Positions 45,494-55,130 of a stretch of DNA of 64,000 nt are shown here, in pieces (the stretch's first letter is position 1; every line of letters begins with the position of its first letter). The translations under genes were made by a program, and so were the position numbers. The notes under the pieces were generated by a model. It had not been told where the DNA came from and ran no database searches. It worked only from the letters and a program-made list of their open reading frames with translations. The stretch spans positions 12,283 through 76,282 of the forward strand of contig JAHEBQ010000006.1 in NCBI GenBank assembly GCA_024642205.1, in the 5' to 3' direction. Source of the DNA: Planctomycetaceae bacterium. GTDB lineage: Bacteria; Planctomycetota; Planctomycetia; Pirellulales; Pirellulaceae.

Positions 45494-46975
45494 ATGACAG
45501 AACCCGTTCTCGAAGTCAAAGGCGTATCCAAGTCATTCGGCCCCACGCGGGCGCTGCACCATGTCGGACTTTCGGTCCGACCTGGCCAGGTCCTCGCACT
45601 GATCGGCGAAAACGGTGCCGGCAAGAGCACCCTGTTGAAAATACTGAGCGGTGCTCATCGCGCCGATTCGGGCTCGATGAAGATCGAAGGAAAACCGTTT
45701 CGCCCGAAGGGCCCGCACGATACGCGACAATCCGGCGTCGCGATGATATATCAAGAGCTCAACCTGGCTCCGGAACTGAGCGTCGAAGACAATGTCCTGC
45801 TTGGCCAGCCGGGAACGGGATGGGGGTTGCTAAATCGCCGGCTCCAACGCCCACGCGTACTTGAGGCGCTCAAGACCGTTGGGCTGGATGAGCTGAATCC
45901 GAAAGCGATGGTGGGAGATCAATCGGTGGCCACCCAACAGATGATCGAGATTGCCCGGGCGCTTGCAGGCGAGGCCCGGATCATCCTGTTCGATGAACCG
46001 ACCAGTTCGCTGCCGCAAAAAGACGTCGCGAGGTTGTTTGAAATCATCAACCAACTCAAATCGCGCGGGATCGGGATGGTTTATATCAGCCATTTTCTGG
46101 AAGAGGTCCGTGAGATCGCAGATCGCTATTCCGTCTTGCGAGACGGAGAGAACGTCGGCGAGGGCGAAATTTCCGACGTATCCGATCAGGAAGTTGTTGC
46201 CCTGATGGTTGGACGCGACGTAAGTAATCTGTTTCCAACCACTGACCACAAACCAGGAAAGCCGTGGGTGGTGGTTGACCGGATTAAGGGGACCCCCTAT
46301 CCACAAAACGTCAGTTTTCAGCTACGACGCGGAGAAGTTTTTGGGATCGCCGGTTTGGTGGGCGCTGGACGGACCGAACTGTTGCGTTCGATTTTTGGAC
46401 TCGACCATGTCGTCGGAGGAACGGTCTCGATTGATTCAAGGCGGATTCGCCAGTCAGTCCGGGCCCGAATGAATTCCGGATTTGGATTTCTCTCCGAAGA
46501 CCGGAAAAACGAAGGTTTGGCGCAGGACCTTTCATTGATCGATAACATTACCATCAGTAAGTTGGACGACTATACGAATTGCGGTTTCCTGAGATTGAGG
46601 AAACGGGACCGGGCGGCAGAGAGGTTGATGAAGCAGGTTCGCGTCAAAGCGCATTCCGGCTGGCAAGCCGTCTCCGAGTTGTCAGGAGGAAACCAGCAGA
46701 AAGTGGCGATCGCCCGAATCCTCCACCAGCAATCCGATATCCTGTTGATGGACGAACCGACCAAGGGCATCGATGTCGGTACCAAGGCCGAAATTTACCA
46801 GATGCTGGGCCAACTGGCAGCCAAAGGCAAAACGGTCGTGTTTGTTAGTTCGTACCTGCCGGAATTGCTGGCTGTCTGCGATCGGGTTGGTGTGATGGCA
46901 CGGGGAGAACTTCGCGAGGTACGCAATGCATGTGACTGGACCGAGGAAGAAGTCATGGAAGCCGCAATTGTTTGA
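45494..46975 (+). CDS. Sugar ABC transporter double ATPase (RbsA/MglA-type)
   Basis: 493 residues; start 45494 is the ATG at which homology begins (TEPVLEVKGVSKSFG), no Shine-Dalgarno visible; an ATG at 45407 is less likely. Two nucleotide-binding domains: Walker A GENGAGKST, Walker B ILFDEPTSSLP; the second domain has a degenerate Walker A (GLVGAGRTELLR) and signature SGGNQQKVAIARIL with LLMDEPTKGID. Powers uptake with the adjacent permease. Confidence 0.93.
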   Translation: MTEPVLEVKGVSKSFGPTRALHHVGLSVRPGQVLALIGENGAGKSTLLKILSGAHRADSGSMKIEGKPFRPKGPHDTRQSGVAMIYQELNLAPELSVEDNVLLGQPGTGWGLLNRRLQRPRVLEALKTVGLDELNPKAMVGDQSVATQQMIEIARALAGEARIILFDEPTSSLPQKDVARLFEIINQLKSRGIGMVYISHFLEEVREIADRYSVLRDGENVGEGEISDVSDQEVVALMVGRDVSNLFPTTDHKPGKPWVVVDRIKGTPYPQNVSFQLRRGEVFGIAGLVGAGRTELLRSIFGLDHVVGGTVSIDSRRIRQSVRARMNSGFGFLSEDRKNEGLAQDLSLIDNITISKLDDYTNCGFLRLRKRDRAAERLMKQVRVKAHSGWQAVSELSGGNQQKVAIARILHQQSDILLMDEPTKGIDVGTKAEIYQMLGQLAAKGKTVVFVSSYLPELLAVCDRVGVMARGELREVRNACDWTEEEVMEAAIV

Positions 46976-47097
46976 GCACCAAACAACACTCCGCGAAATA
47001 ACGCGTTCAAAGCCCGGCAGAACGTGAAAGTGTGAATTCAAGGAGCGAATTGCTACGTGACGCTACGTTGACGACTTGAACGGTAAGTGTAAAGCAC

Positions 47098-48174
47098 ATG
47101 AACACAGGCAGAGCCATCAAGAAGATTTTTCTATCTCAACTGGGTCCGATTTTTGCTCTGGTTTTCATCCTCGGGCTGTTCGCGATCGCCGACAACGAAT
47201 GGAGTTCTGGAAACTACCTTTCGGCACGCAACTTTCGCGTGATGATGAACTCGGCAGCGTTGATTGCGGTACCGGCACTGGGAATGACGATCATCATTAT
47301 CGCTGCCGGAATCGACCTCTCGGCAGGAACCGCCCTGACGCTGTGTGGCACCGTACTGGCGACTCAACTGAAATACGCAGCGGTTGCGTCCGGTGAACCC
47401 GGGTTTACCTGGGTCGTCCTGCAAGCCCTCGGATTGACCATCTTGACCGGTTGTCTGTGTGGTTTCGTGAACGGAAGCCTCATCAGCGCGACCAAAGTCG
47501 TGCCTTTCATTGTGACACTCGGGACGATGACGATCTTTCTCGGCATCGGGCAAATTATCTCCAGGGAATCGACCGTCTATGCTGATGACAAAAACATCCC
47601 CGGTTGGCTGGGCGATTTTTGTTACACGGGTTCCAATGCCGACCGGTATTTGAATTTTGGATTTTTACCAGACGTTCCCAACAGCGTCATTTTGACGGTG
47701 ATTCTCGCGCTGGGTGTGGCGTTGCTGCTGCGCTATACCGTTTTTGGGCGCAACGCATTTGCGATCGGTTCAAGTGAGTCAACCGCGAGGCTGTGCGGCG
47801 TCAATGTGCCGTTGACGATCATTTCCGTTTATACGCTGGCCGGGTTTTTCGTTGCGATTGGCGGGCTGTTGTACTACGCGAATGTAAAAAATGGCAATCC
47901 GTCTGATGGCATGGGAAAAGAGCTGGAGATTATCGCGGCGGTCGTACTTGGTGGCGGTAGTCTCAGCGGCGGTCGCGGTTCGATTCTCGGAACGATGGTT
48001 GGAGCATTGATCATCACCGCGATTCGCAGCGGCTGCGCGCAACTGTCGATCCCCAATACCTATACGCATATTATCATCGGCGGGATCATCATCATCGCGG
48101 TGATCGTCGATCAACTAAGGCATGGTTCACCCGAGTGGTTTTTCCGGATGTTACCGGCCAAGTCGGATGAATGA
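47098..48174 (+). CDS. Sugar ABC transporter permease (RbsC-type)
   Basis: 358 residues with about 8-10 membrane helices (GPIFALVFILGLFAIA, ALGMTIIIIAAGIDLSAG, ALGVALLLRYTVFG). The GIDLS motif and the EAA-like coupling segment (ARLCGVNVPLTI, then GGSLSGGRGSILGTMVGALI) are typical of RbsC/XylH permeases. Last gene of the importer; no regulator or kinase is adjacent. Confidence 0.92.
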   Translation: MNTGRAIKKIFLSQLGPIFALVFILGLFAIADNEWSSGNYLSARNFRVMMNSAALIAVPALGMTIIIIAAGIDLSAGTALTLCGTVLATQLKYAAVASGEPGFTWVVLQALGLTILTGCLCGFVNGSLISATKVVPFIVTLGTMTIFLGIGQIISRESTVYADDKNIPGWLGDFCYTGSNADRYLNFGFLPDVPNSVILTVILALGVALLLRYTVFGRNAFAIGSSESTARLCGVNVPLTIISVYTLAGFFVAIGGLLYYANVKNGNPSDGMGKELEIIAAVVLGGGSLSGGRGSILGTMVGALIITAIRSGCAQLSIPNTYTHIIIGGIIIIAVIVDQLRHGSPEWFFRMLPAKSDE

Positions 48175-48397
48175 TGAAGCGCGTTGATCGCTCTGCTGAT
48201 CGTATTCATCGCTGACTGGTTGTGCCGCAGCTTGAACCCTCAAAACCGAACTGCACGAAAGGCATCCTGTAACGCCCAGGAGCGAAAACAGGACGGCTGG
48301 CGAAAAGGCCGTCCCCAAGGCTCAAGCATTACGATTTCACACCGGCCAGGACGCCGCGCTGAAACAGCGTCGTCGATTCTGGTTTTGTCGACATGTC

Positions 48398-48428
48398 GGT
48401 TTCGCGGGGCGGGTTGGCCCGCGAAACC
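48398..48428. terminator. Strong hairpin at the convergent junction
   Basis: A perfect 11-bp inverted repeat, GGTTTCGCGGG (48398-48408) and CCCGCGAAACC (48418-48428), with a 9-nt loop, lies 9 bp from the stop of the large minus-strand gene. A weaker 7-bp stem (48291-48297 with 48308-48314) lies nearer the permease gene. Neither has a clear U tract. Confidence 0.45.
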
Positions 48429-48436
48429 TGCGATCA

Positions 48437-51400
48437 TCATTTGGTGGAAAGCTCAATATTCAGCGCGGATTCTTGCGAGGTACCGACGGTCGTCGTGAGC
48501 GTGGTTTCCGAATTGTACCGCGGCGGAATGGTTTCGAGGAAGTCGATCGCATTCTCATCTTCGGACTCAAGGTACGTGGTGATCGAGACTTTGTATTGGC
48601 CAGTCGTGACGCCTCGCCGTTGCGTGGGTCCGCCGGCCTCGATGCTGAATCGCCCCGCTTGATCGGTGCGGGCACTGACGGTCTCTCCCTGCCGGCCGAC
48701 CGGAATCAACTCGACCTTCGCGTTCTTCAGGACTTGACCATCCAGCGTGACCCGACCGCTAACGGTAACGAACTGCACGATGGGCCGGGATTCGATTCTC
48801 GGCGTCACATTTTTCCGTTGTCCAGCCTCCGGTTTCATGGAATCCGATACCATGTCCTCGGGCGGGTCGACCCTCGATTTGTACAGTGGTACGTTCGCAG
48901 TGATTCTCGGCAATTCATCGTCCGGACGGACAACCGGTTCCATTGCGAGAGCTGGGTTCGCCGAAATCCGTTCGGAAGCAACGATGCGAGGTTGAATTTC
49001 AACTGGAATTTCGATTGGTGAACCTGCCGCCGTGCCTGGAACCACGACCTGGACGGGGGTCGGCTTTGCGTTGGACGCGTTTCGCCGCGAGCCTGGGGGG
49101 CTGGATGCACGCGTCATTGCTGGATCTGTTTCCAACAGGGAGGCACGTCGCATCGGAAGCGGAGTTTTTCCAAGCGTTGATCGGGTCCGACTCAGGGTTC
49201 GCGTATCATCGTCAGAAATGGGTATTGCAATCGCCGGTTTCTTGACAACGGTTGGCTTGCTAACGTTTGGTTTGCCCAGGTTCAACTCCTTCGGGTCCGG
49301 GTTCGGGGTCATCTGAGTATCGGGTGGTGGCTGACTGGCCTTGGATACCTGTACGCCGTTCACGATGCGGTTGGACTCTGATTTGACGCCCGCCACCATG
49401 GATTTCACATTCGTCGAAACCTGTTCAGGCAACGGTTCTTCGTTTTCGGTAACGGGGTCTTGGGGCCTCGGTTCTTCGGGAGCAGCTTGTTGGTACAGCG
49501 GCAGCATGCGGTGACGGACTTCCAGCGAAAGCAAATTCATGGTTGTCACGTAAAGCCTCCCACCAAATGCCCCCCAGCGATCAGGTACGGGTCGATAGGG
49601 ATGCCAACTTCCGGAGAGGTCTCCTGACTTTTCCTGCGAGCGTGTCAACAACGGGCGAAGTTGATCGTTCCATTTTTCCCAGTCTGGACCGCCGACGTAC
49701 CTCAAGACCTGCGTGGCGTAGTACCAGTAGTAAGTGTCTCGAAGTTGCGGTGAGGAATCACTGGGCAATTGTCGATTGAGCAGGTACTCAGCACCGGCCA
49801 ACAGTCGTGGATCGTCTCGCTTCCAACCGGAATAGATACGCATCAGCAATCCGACGGAAGTCATCGCGGCGGTTGGCTTACGTCCCTGGATTCGCGAAAC
49901 CCCCTTGGAGTCGACAGCGTAGGGATTGTATCGGTACAGCGAAATGTTTTCCGGGTCGGCGGCAACTTCCAGCCAGTCGTCCACTCCTTCAAACAACGCT
50001 TCATCAACATCCAGTCCGGCCAGCCGACCACTCTGCATCGCCATCATCATCCAACCGGAAACCGACGTGTCCGTCGAGGTTTTGCCTGGCTCATCAAAAT
50101 AACGCCAGCCCCCTTTACGCGGGTCCTGTGATTTCTTGATGTAGTCAAGTGCGTTTTGGGCAGGTTCCTTCAGCCGCGCATCCTGCGTCATTCCGTAGGC
50201 CTCGGTTAACGCCAAGGCCGCGATTCCGTGGCTGTACAGTCGGCAAGCATTGTCGGATTTCTTGTTGGAGGGTACATACAGACCGCCATCAGCTGCCTGG
50301 TTCTCGATCAGCCACTGAATCGCGTGGTTGATCTGCCTCGCATATTTGAATTCACGATGGTTGTAGCCAGCGCCCTGGAACGCGAGTAAAGCCAAACCGG
50401 TTGCCGCGGTGTCACTGTCAAGTTGACTCAATTGTTGAGGATCGTCTCGGTCAAAACCGGTCAACGCCCAGCTCCCATCGGGAGACTGAAAGCGGGCAAG
50501 AAATTCGAGCCCCAGGTGAATGGCGGCTTCGGTCGTCGGCTCCGAAGTCATTGCCAGCGCCGACGGCGAACGGTTGCGAAACGCCTCCTGGGCGAGCACG
50601 GCGTCGGGGTTAATTGACGGGGCCCCGCCAAATGTCGGATTCCGAAAACGGTTCTTTGGATCGGGTTGAAGCTGTTCGCTTTCGCGCGACGCCGGTCGCG
50701 TCATTACTCCGATGGAAGTGTCGTGCCGAATCCCCAGACCGGCCGGTCCTTCGATGGCATCGACATCCAGTTTGCTTCCCTGAACCTGTTCCATCGCCTC
50801 AAGGTCGGACCGCGAAATCGAAACGGCCTGCGAGTCGAGATTGGCCGTTTCGCCTGAACCGCGGCCGGAAGCGTTGGCCGGTTTGGTCGCTACGGCTTGC
50901 GAAATCGTCGGCGTTGTACTGGAACGTGTGGTTCGAGCCCCACGGGGTACGGGCTGGATCCCTACACGGGAAGTCTGCTCTGGCTCGATTCGTCTTGAAT
51001 TTGTGGTTCCGGGTCGTCGACTCGGCGCGGCCTCTACGATCGGCAATGATGCCGCCGCCTGAAGTAAAACATTCGTGGCGGTCATTCCGATTCCGGAACC
51101 TTGTATCGCGGTACTTGTTTGACGGCTCACGATTGCCGAGACGGAATCGCTGGGTTCATCCTCGGATGAATCGGTTGCGGCCATCGATCTCTCGCCGTCC
51201 CGGGAGTTGCCGAAACCCGGATTGGATCGAGTGATTGGGGCCTGGGCTATGCGAGTGCGTTCCGTACCACGCTTGTTTTCTTCATCTTCGTTATCGGCCT
51301 CGTTCCAGCCGGATTCATCTTCGTTTTGACGGGCCCGGCGGCGGGAATCGGCAAGCTGTTGAGCGACATTTGATTGGCCGGCATCGGCAATCTCTCCGGC

Positions 51401-53335
51401 GGATTCGGACGACCAACGCTCCAGCGTGATTTCAGCTGTACCACCGGTTCGCGCGGCGAAGTCGGACTGGTCGGAGGCCTCCAAAGCGCTGGTTGTCGGT
51501 GGTGCGGCCGATTGGTTGCGTGGAGCCGAGACATCCGCGAAATTGCTGGCAACGAGTGATGGTTGCCGATCGGATCGATCCTTCGAACGACGTGTCGATT
51601 CGGGATTCAGCTGCGAGACTTCTGGCTGTCCACCGCCAGACTTTCGTTCGGATCGGCGGTCAGTGACAATTTTGGTGGCGCCGAGATCGACCGTTGCACT
51701 CCCTTTTTCCGCCGAGAATTCGTCGCGATTGCTGGTCGACGCAGCGTCAACTGTAGCGGCCGAAGATTCAAGCGATCGTTCACTCGGCGTATTGGCCCCG
51801 GAAAGTTTCGCCGCCGAGGAAATCTCGGCCTTGAAAGCACTGGTTGGAATTTCTGTTATCCCGCTGGATCGACGAGCCACGGATTTGTTCGATGACGTCA
51901 ACATTTGTGTGTCGGCCGTTGTGCTTTGTGTTCGTTCGCGTCGAGCTGAATCGGAAGCGCGCGAGGCGGGACTGTTCATGCCACCGGTGAACCGGTCAAC
52001 GTTCTTTGCCTGGCCGATTCCGGCAATACCTTCGGAGTTGCGGGAAACCGACATTGTCCTGGAATTCAGCTCTCGAGACGCGGTATTGGACTCCGGTGTC
52101 CGGTCCGGTTTTTCAATGGCAACCGGCGAAGTAGCGACCGATGATTCGGTGGTCGAACGTCGAGGTGTGATCGTAAACGAGGTGGGATTGGAGATACTCG
52201 GAATCGTCTGGGACTCCGTCTTACGCTCGACCGCTTTGGCGATTTGCGCGCGGGGGCTGAGCGTCACGTTGGGCCGGTTGGTCAACGCGGGGCGATTCGT
52301 TCGGTCCTCAACTGGTCGACGCGTCATCTCATCGGCTGATTTCGATGGTTCATCGGGAGTCGGTTGCGTTGCGGTTGCGGAAGCGACTTTTTCGGAGACC
52401 GAAGCCTGTTTGTTGGCAATGGGTAACCGCGCGGTACTGCGTGTGACCTGCGCGTTGGAAGGCGAACGTTGCGGCGCTGATGGAAGGTGCGTTTCAGCCG
52501 GTCGAGCTCTGCTCGGGCTGGATGAACTGCGGGCGACGGGCTGGACGACCGACTCGGGTACCGCGGAGGCCTTTTCCGGTTCGGATCGCGATTCCCGGAC
52601 TGCGGCGGATTGGTGGGCAATCGCATCGGCGTGTTTCGAACTTTCGATTTCCTGTTGCGTACTGGACGCGGGCGACGTCTTGTTTTCGGCAAATTTCTTG
52701 CCAGTCATTTGCTGACTGGATTGCGGTTGGAGGTTGCGAGTCTGACGTCTGAGTTGTGAAAGTTCTCGGTTTTGACGCGGAACGGACTGGGAAGTCGTTT
52801 CGCGCCGAACGAGTTGTGGATCAACTTCGGGCTTGGATTCAATAACCGGGATGGGTTGCGGTTGTACGTTTGTCGTCGGAGTTGCTGGTCGTTCCGTCTC
52901 AACCGTCGGCTCAGGTGTCTGGCGGGCGTTGGTTTCTTCCCACACGAAAGACGCGCGTTGGTCGCTGATTTCGATGGTGCGAATCGGGCGCTGGGCAACC
53001 TGACGCTCGTTTGGCTTGTAGGGATTCTCAAAGATATTGACGACGGAAGCGAACACGAGGATCAGCAAGTGCATGGCCAGACTGGTGATGATCGCAAACT
53101 GAAGTGAGCGGCGAAGTCGGCTGTTATCCAGGTTGAACAACAGGAAAATTGCCAGCACAGCCAGGAGCGGAAGCCCAAGCAGGCTGCCCCACATCCAGGG
53201 TCCGCGAAGAATCGTCAAGATCGCTCCAAGGGCAATCCCGCTGAGAACCGTAAGCGCCACCAGCACCGGCCAGAACTGCTGGTCGAATGTACCTGGCCGA
53301 GAGGGCGCTATTTTTTGAACGGTTCTACGTTTCAT
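48437..53335 (-). CDS. Giant TonB-like membrane protein with toroid and transthyretin-like domains
   Basis: 1632 residues. Three N-terminal hydrophobic segments (about 22-43, 49-69, 80-101); the third carries S85-L-A-M-H89, the SxxxH pattern of TonB/TolA transmembrane helices that contact ExbB/TolQ. A Pro-rich patch and about 800 residues rich in Ser, Arg, Thr, Glu and Ala follow, without predicted fold. Residues about 930-1280 are an alpha/alpha-toroid of squalene-cyclase/prenyltransferase type (LEFLARFQSPDGSW, WLIENQAADGGLY, QDPRKGGWRYF) without the cyclase DxDD motif. After another linker, residues about 1517-1632 form a transthyretin/carboxypeptidase-regulatory-like beta domain (VSGRVTLDGQVLKNAKVELIP by its GRVTLDGQ core). 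Last gene of the TPR-ExbB-ExbD operon. Likely force-transmitting partner; target unknown. Confidence 0.85.
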   Translation of the reverse strand: MKRRTVQKIAPSRPGTFDQQFWPVLVALTVLSGIALGAILTILRGPWMWGSLLGLPLLAVLAIFLLFNLDNSRLRRSLQFAIITSLAMHLLILVFASVVNIFENPYKPNERQVAQRPIRTIEISDQRASFVWEETNARQTPEPTVETERPATPTTNVQPQPIPVIESKPEVDPQLVRRETTSQSVPRQNRELSQLRRQTRNLQPQSSQQMTGKKFAENKTSPASSTQQEIESSKHADAIAHQSAAVRESRSEPEKASAVPESVVQPVARSSSSPSRARPAETHLPSAPQRSPSNAQVTRSTARLPIANKQASVSEKVASATATQPTPDEPSKSADEMTRRPVEDRTNRPALTNRPNVTLSPRAQIAKAVERKTESQTIPSISNPTSFTITPRRSTTESSVATSPVAIEKPDRTPESNTASRELNSRTMSVSRNSEGIAGIGQAKNVDRFTGGMNSPASRASDSARRERTQSTTADTQMLTSSNKSVARRSSGITEIPTSAFKAEISSAAKLSGANTPSERSLESSAATVDAASTSNRDEFSAEKGSATVDLGATKIVTDRRSERKSGGGQPEVSQLNPESTRRSKDRSDRQPSLVASNFADVSAPRNQSAAPPTTSALEASDQSDFAARTGGTAEITLERWSSESAGEIADAGQSNVAQQLADSRRRARQNEDESGWNEADNEDEENKRGTERTRIAQAPITRSNPGFGNSRDGERSMAATDSSEDEPSDSVSAIVSRQTSTAIQGSGIGMTATNVLLQAAASLPIVEAAPSRRPGTTNSRRIEPEQTSRVGIQPVPRGARTTRSSTTPTISQAVATKPANASGRGSGETANLDSQAVSISRSDLEAMEQVQGSKLDVDAIEGPAGLGIRHDTSIGVMTRPASRESEQLQPDPKNRFRNPTFGGAPSINPDAVLAQEAFRNRSPSALAMTSEPTTEAAIHLGLEFLARFQSPDGSWALTGFDRDDPQQLSQLDSDTAATGLALLAFQGAGYNHREFKYARQINHAIQWLIENQAADGGLYVPSNKKSDNACRLYSHGIAALALTEAYGMTQDARLKEPAQNALDYIKKSQDPRKGGWRYFDEPGKTSTDTSVSGWMMMAMQSGRLAGLDVDEALFEGVDDWLEVAADPENISLYRYNPYAVDSKGVSRIQGRKPTAAMTSVGLLMRIYSGWKRDDPRLLAGAEYLLNRQLPSDSSPQLRDTYYWYYATQVLRYVGGPDWEKWNDQLRPLLTRSQEKSGDLSGSWHPYRPVPDRWGAFGGRLYVTTMNLLSLEVRHRMLPLYQQAAPEEPRPQDPVTENEEPLPEQVSTNVKSMVAGVKSESNRIVNGVQVSKASQPPPDTQMTPNPDPKELNLGKPNVSKPTVVKKPAIAIPISDDDTRTLSRTRSTLGKTPLPMRRASLLETDPAMTRASSPPGSRRNASNAKPTPVQVVVPGTAAGSPIEIPVEIQPRIVASERISANPALAMEPVVRPDDELPRITANVPLYKSRVDPPEDMVSDSMKPEAGQRKNVTPRIESRPIVQFVTVSGRVTLDGQVLKNAKVELIPVGRQGETVSARTDQAGRFSIEAGGPTQRRGVTTGQYKVSITTYLESEDENAIDFLETIPPRYNSETTLTTTVGTSQESALNIELSTK

Positions 53336-53417
53336 TGAAACGGTTGGTCGAGTTCGGTTGTTGTTTTGGTATTAACATTCAGTGATACAGAATGGAAACC
53401 TGAAGTCCGGCGATTGC

Positions 53418-53831
53418 CTATTCCTCGTCCATCGTCGCAGTAAAATCATTAATGCCGACTTTCTTGCAAAGTCCAATCGCCGTTGCGACCGGTTCCCAGT
53501 GGGCTTTCCGGTCGGCCCGGATCACAACTGCTTGCGTTAACGGGTTGTTCGCTTTGGCACGGCGCAGGATTTGTTCGACCTGTTCGACCTGTCGGAATGC
53601 CCCATCGATGAAATAGCGACCTTGCTCGTCGACGTTGACGACCATTTCATCCGGCTGGGCGCTGGCAGGGAGGGCTTCGGTGACACTTGGTAGATTCAAG
53701 TCAAGTTCTCGCTCTTCTTCGGAAAACCGGGAGGAAACAAGAAAGAAGATCAACAGCAAAAACACGACATCGATCAGGGGTGTGATGCTCAGTGAACTAA
53801 TGGCCGACGTGCGCTTGATTTTTACTGGCAT
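53418..53831 (-). CDS. exbD: ExbD/TolR biopolymer transport protein
   Basis: 137 residues from ATG 53831 (homology begins at MPVKIKR; the open frame extends upstream without support). One transmembrane helix near the N-terminus contains the proton-carrying Asp (ITPLIDVVFLLLIFF, D21), followed by the periplasmic domain (VVNVDEQGRYFIDG, VVIRADRKAHW). With ExbB it forms the proton-driven motor that energises TonB or TolA. Only one ExbD is present, whereas many planctomycete clusters have two. Confidence 0.93.
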   Translation of the reverse strand: MPVKIKRTSAISSLSITPLIDVVFLLLIFFLVSSRFSEEERELDLNLPSVTEALPASAQPDEMVVNVDEQGRYFIDGAFRQVEQVEQILRRAKANNPLTQAVVIRADRKAHWEPVATAIGLCKKVGINDFTATMDEE

Positions 53832-53944
53832 GGTGGTTTGGCCGGTTTGAAATTGGAAACTTGATCTAACATCTGTAACAGCAAGACCGGGATTTGAATT
53901 CCAGGACCTGAAACTTGAATCCATCGCTGGCAGTCATGGTCTGT

Positions 53945-54952
53945 TCAGTTCTGACTCCGTTTGAGTTCCGCCCGGGCGCCCGAGTTTGTGATTTCGTCTG
54001 GTCCGACGCCATTCTCGCTCCCATATTGCAAATCATGGTCGGATTGGGAATCGATAGAATCGTCGCCGATTCCTTGAGTGAATCGAACCTGTCCTTCATA
54101 CCGTTCGAATTGGGGTAAGAGGTTGTAAACCATTTCCTCGATTTCGTTCATCAGTTTGATCACTCGATTCTCGTAAAAATGCGAAATGACGGCAGCGGGA
54201 ATGGCAATCATGAGGCCGGCCATCGTCGTCACCAATGCAACATAGATTCCGTTGGCCAGGGCGACGCCACGGTTCTGACCGGCGTTGAGTTCGGCCAGTT
54301 GCGTCGTGTCATAGAATGCCTGCGTGATTCCCCAGACGGTTCCCAGCAAGCCGATCAACGGCGCGATCGCGGCGGCAAGGCTTAACCAGGATGTCATTTG
54401 CGTCAGGCGCGTGGCTTCGCGTTGGCTGGCTTCGGAAACGGCGTTTTCCATTTCTGCCTGAGGTCGTCCGACCTTGACCAGCAACGAACGAATCACATAG
54501 GAAGCGGAAGAGGGGTACCTTTGACAGGCCTGATAGGCCCGCCTTGGATCCAAACCACCGGGTGATTGACTGAGCTGGGAAAGCTGATCGATCAGCTCCG
54601 GTGGAAATATCTTCTCGCGCCGCAGGGCCAGGAAGCGTTCGATTGCGATCGTGACCACGCCGACCGATAGCAGCAACAAGGGAAACATGAACCATCCACC
54701 CTGCGTCAGCAACGACAGAAAGTTAATGCCTTTCTTGGCCGGAACCGGAGCCGGACTCGACTCTTCGCCTCCGTCTTGACGGGTCACGACTGGCACGACC
54801 AGCGCCAACGGGATGTCGCGGGCGGAGCCAACCACCGGATCCGACGCGGAAACCAGGGAAGTTGTCGACGAGGCAGTGATCGCGCAGAAGACAATCAATA
54901 TGGCTCCAACCGCGAACGGAAATCGCAAGGCCCGTCTGACAGAAAAATTCAT
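53945..54952 (-). CDS. exbB: ExbB/TolQ/MotA-family proton channel protein
   Basis: 335 residues; ATG 54952 has GGAG six bases upstream. It has a signal-like N-terminal segment (AVGAILIVFCAITASSTTS) before the usual three-helix core: GGWFMFPLLLLSVGVVTIAIER, SWLSLAAAIAPLIGLLGTVWGI and GIYVALVTTMAGLMIAIPAAV (given as core segments). The conserved Thr/Ser and Pro-rich pattern in helices 2-3 matches TolQ/ExbB. An N-terminal extension is common in planctomycete versions. Motor partner of the ExbD encoded directly downstream. Confidence 0.93.
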   Translation of the reverse strand: MNFSVRRALRFPFAVGAILIVFCAITASSTTSLVSASDPVVGSARDIPLALVVPVVTRQDGGEESSPAPVPAKKGINFLSLLTQGGWFMFPLLLLSVGVVTIAIERFLALRREKIFPPELIDQLSQLSQSPGGLDPRRAYQACQRYPSSASYVIRSLLVKVGRPQAEMENAVSEASQREATRLTQMTSWLSLAAAIAPLIGLLGTVWGITQAFYDTTQLAELNAGQNRGVALANGIYVALVTTMAGLMIAIPAAVISHFYENRVIKLMNEIEEMVYNLLPQFERYEGQVRFTQGIGDDSIDSQSDHDLQYGSENGVGPDEITNSGARAELKRSQN

Positions 54953-55130
54953 GATCGCTCCGGGTTGGGTTGTCGTGCGTCAAGCACAATTCTGATCTGG
55001 CGGGTGGAGCTGGAAAGTCCAGTCGCCAACGCCGGTTCTATCTTAGTTGATAAACGTTGCTGCATTCGGAAATCTGGGTGGGGTTGCCGTCCTCCGTCGC
55101 GAAATCGAGCACGAATTCCGCAGCGGTCAC

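Noticed and set aside
51426-52715. 429-codon plus-strand ORF
   Set aside because: It is the antisense shadow of the low-complexity linker in the giant minus-strand protein.
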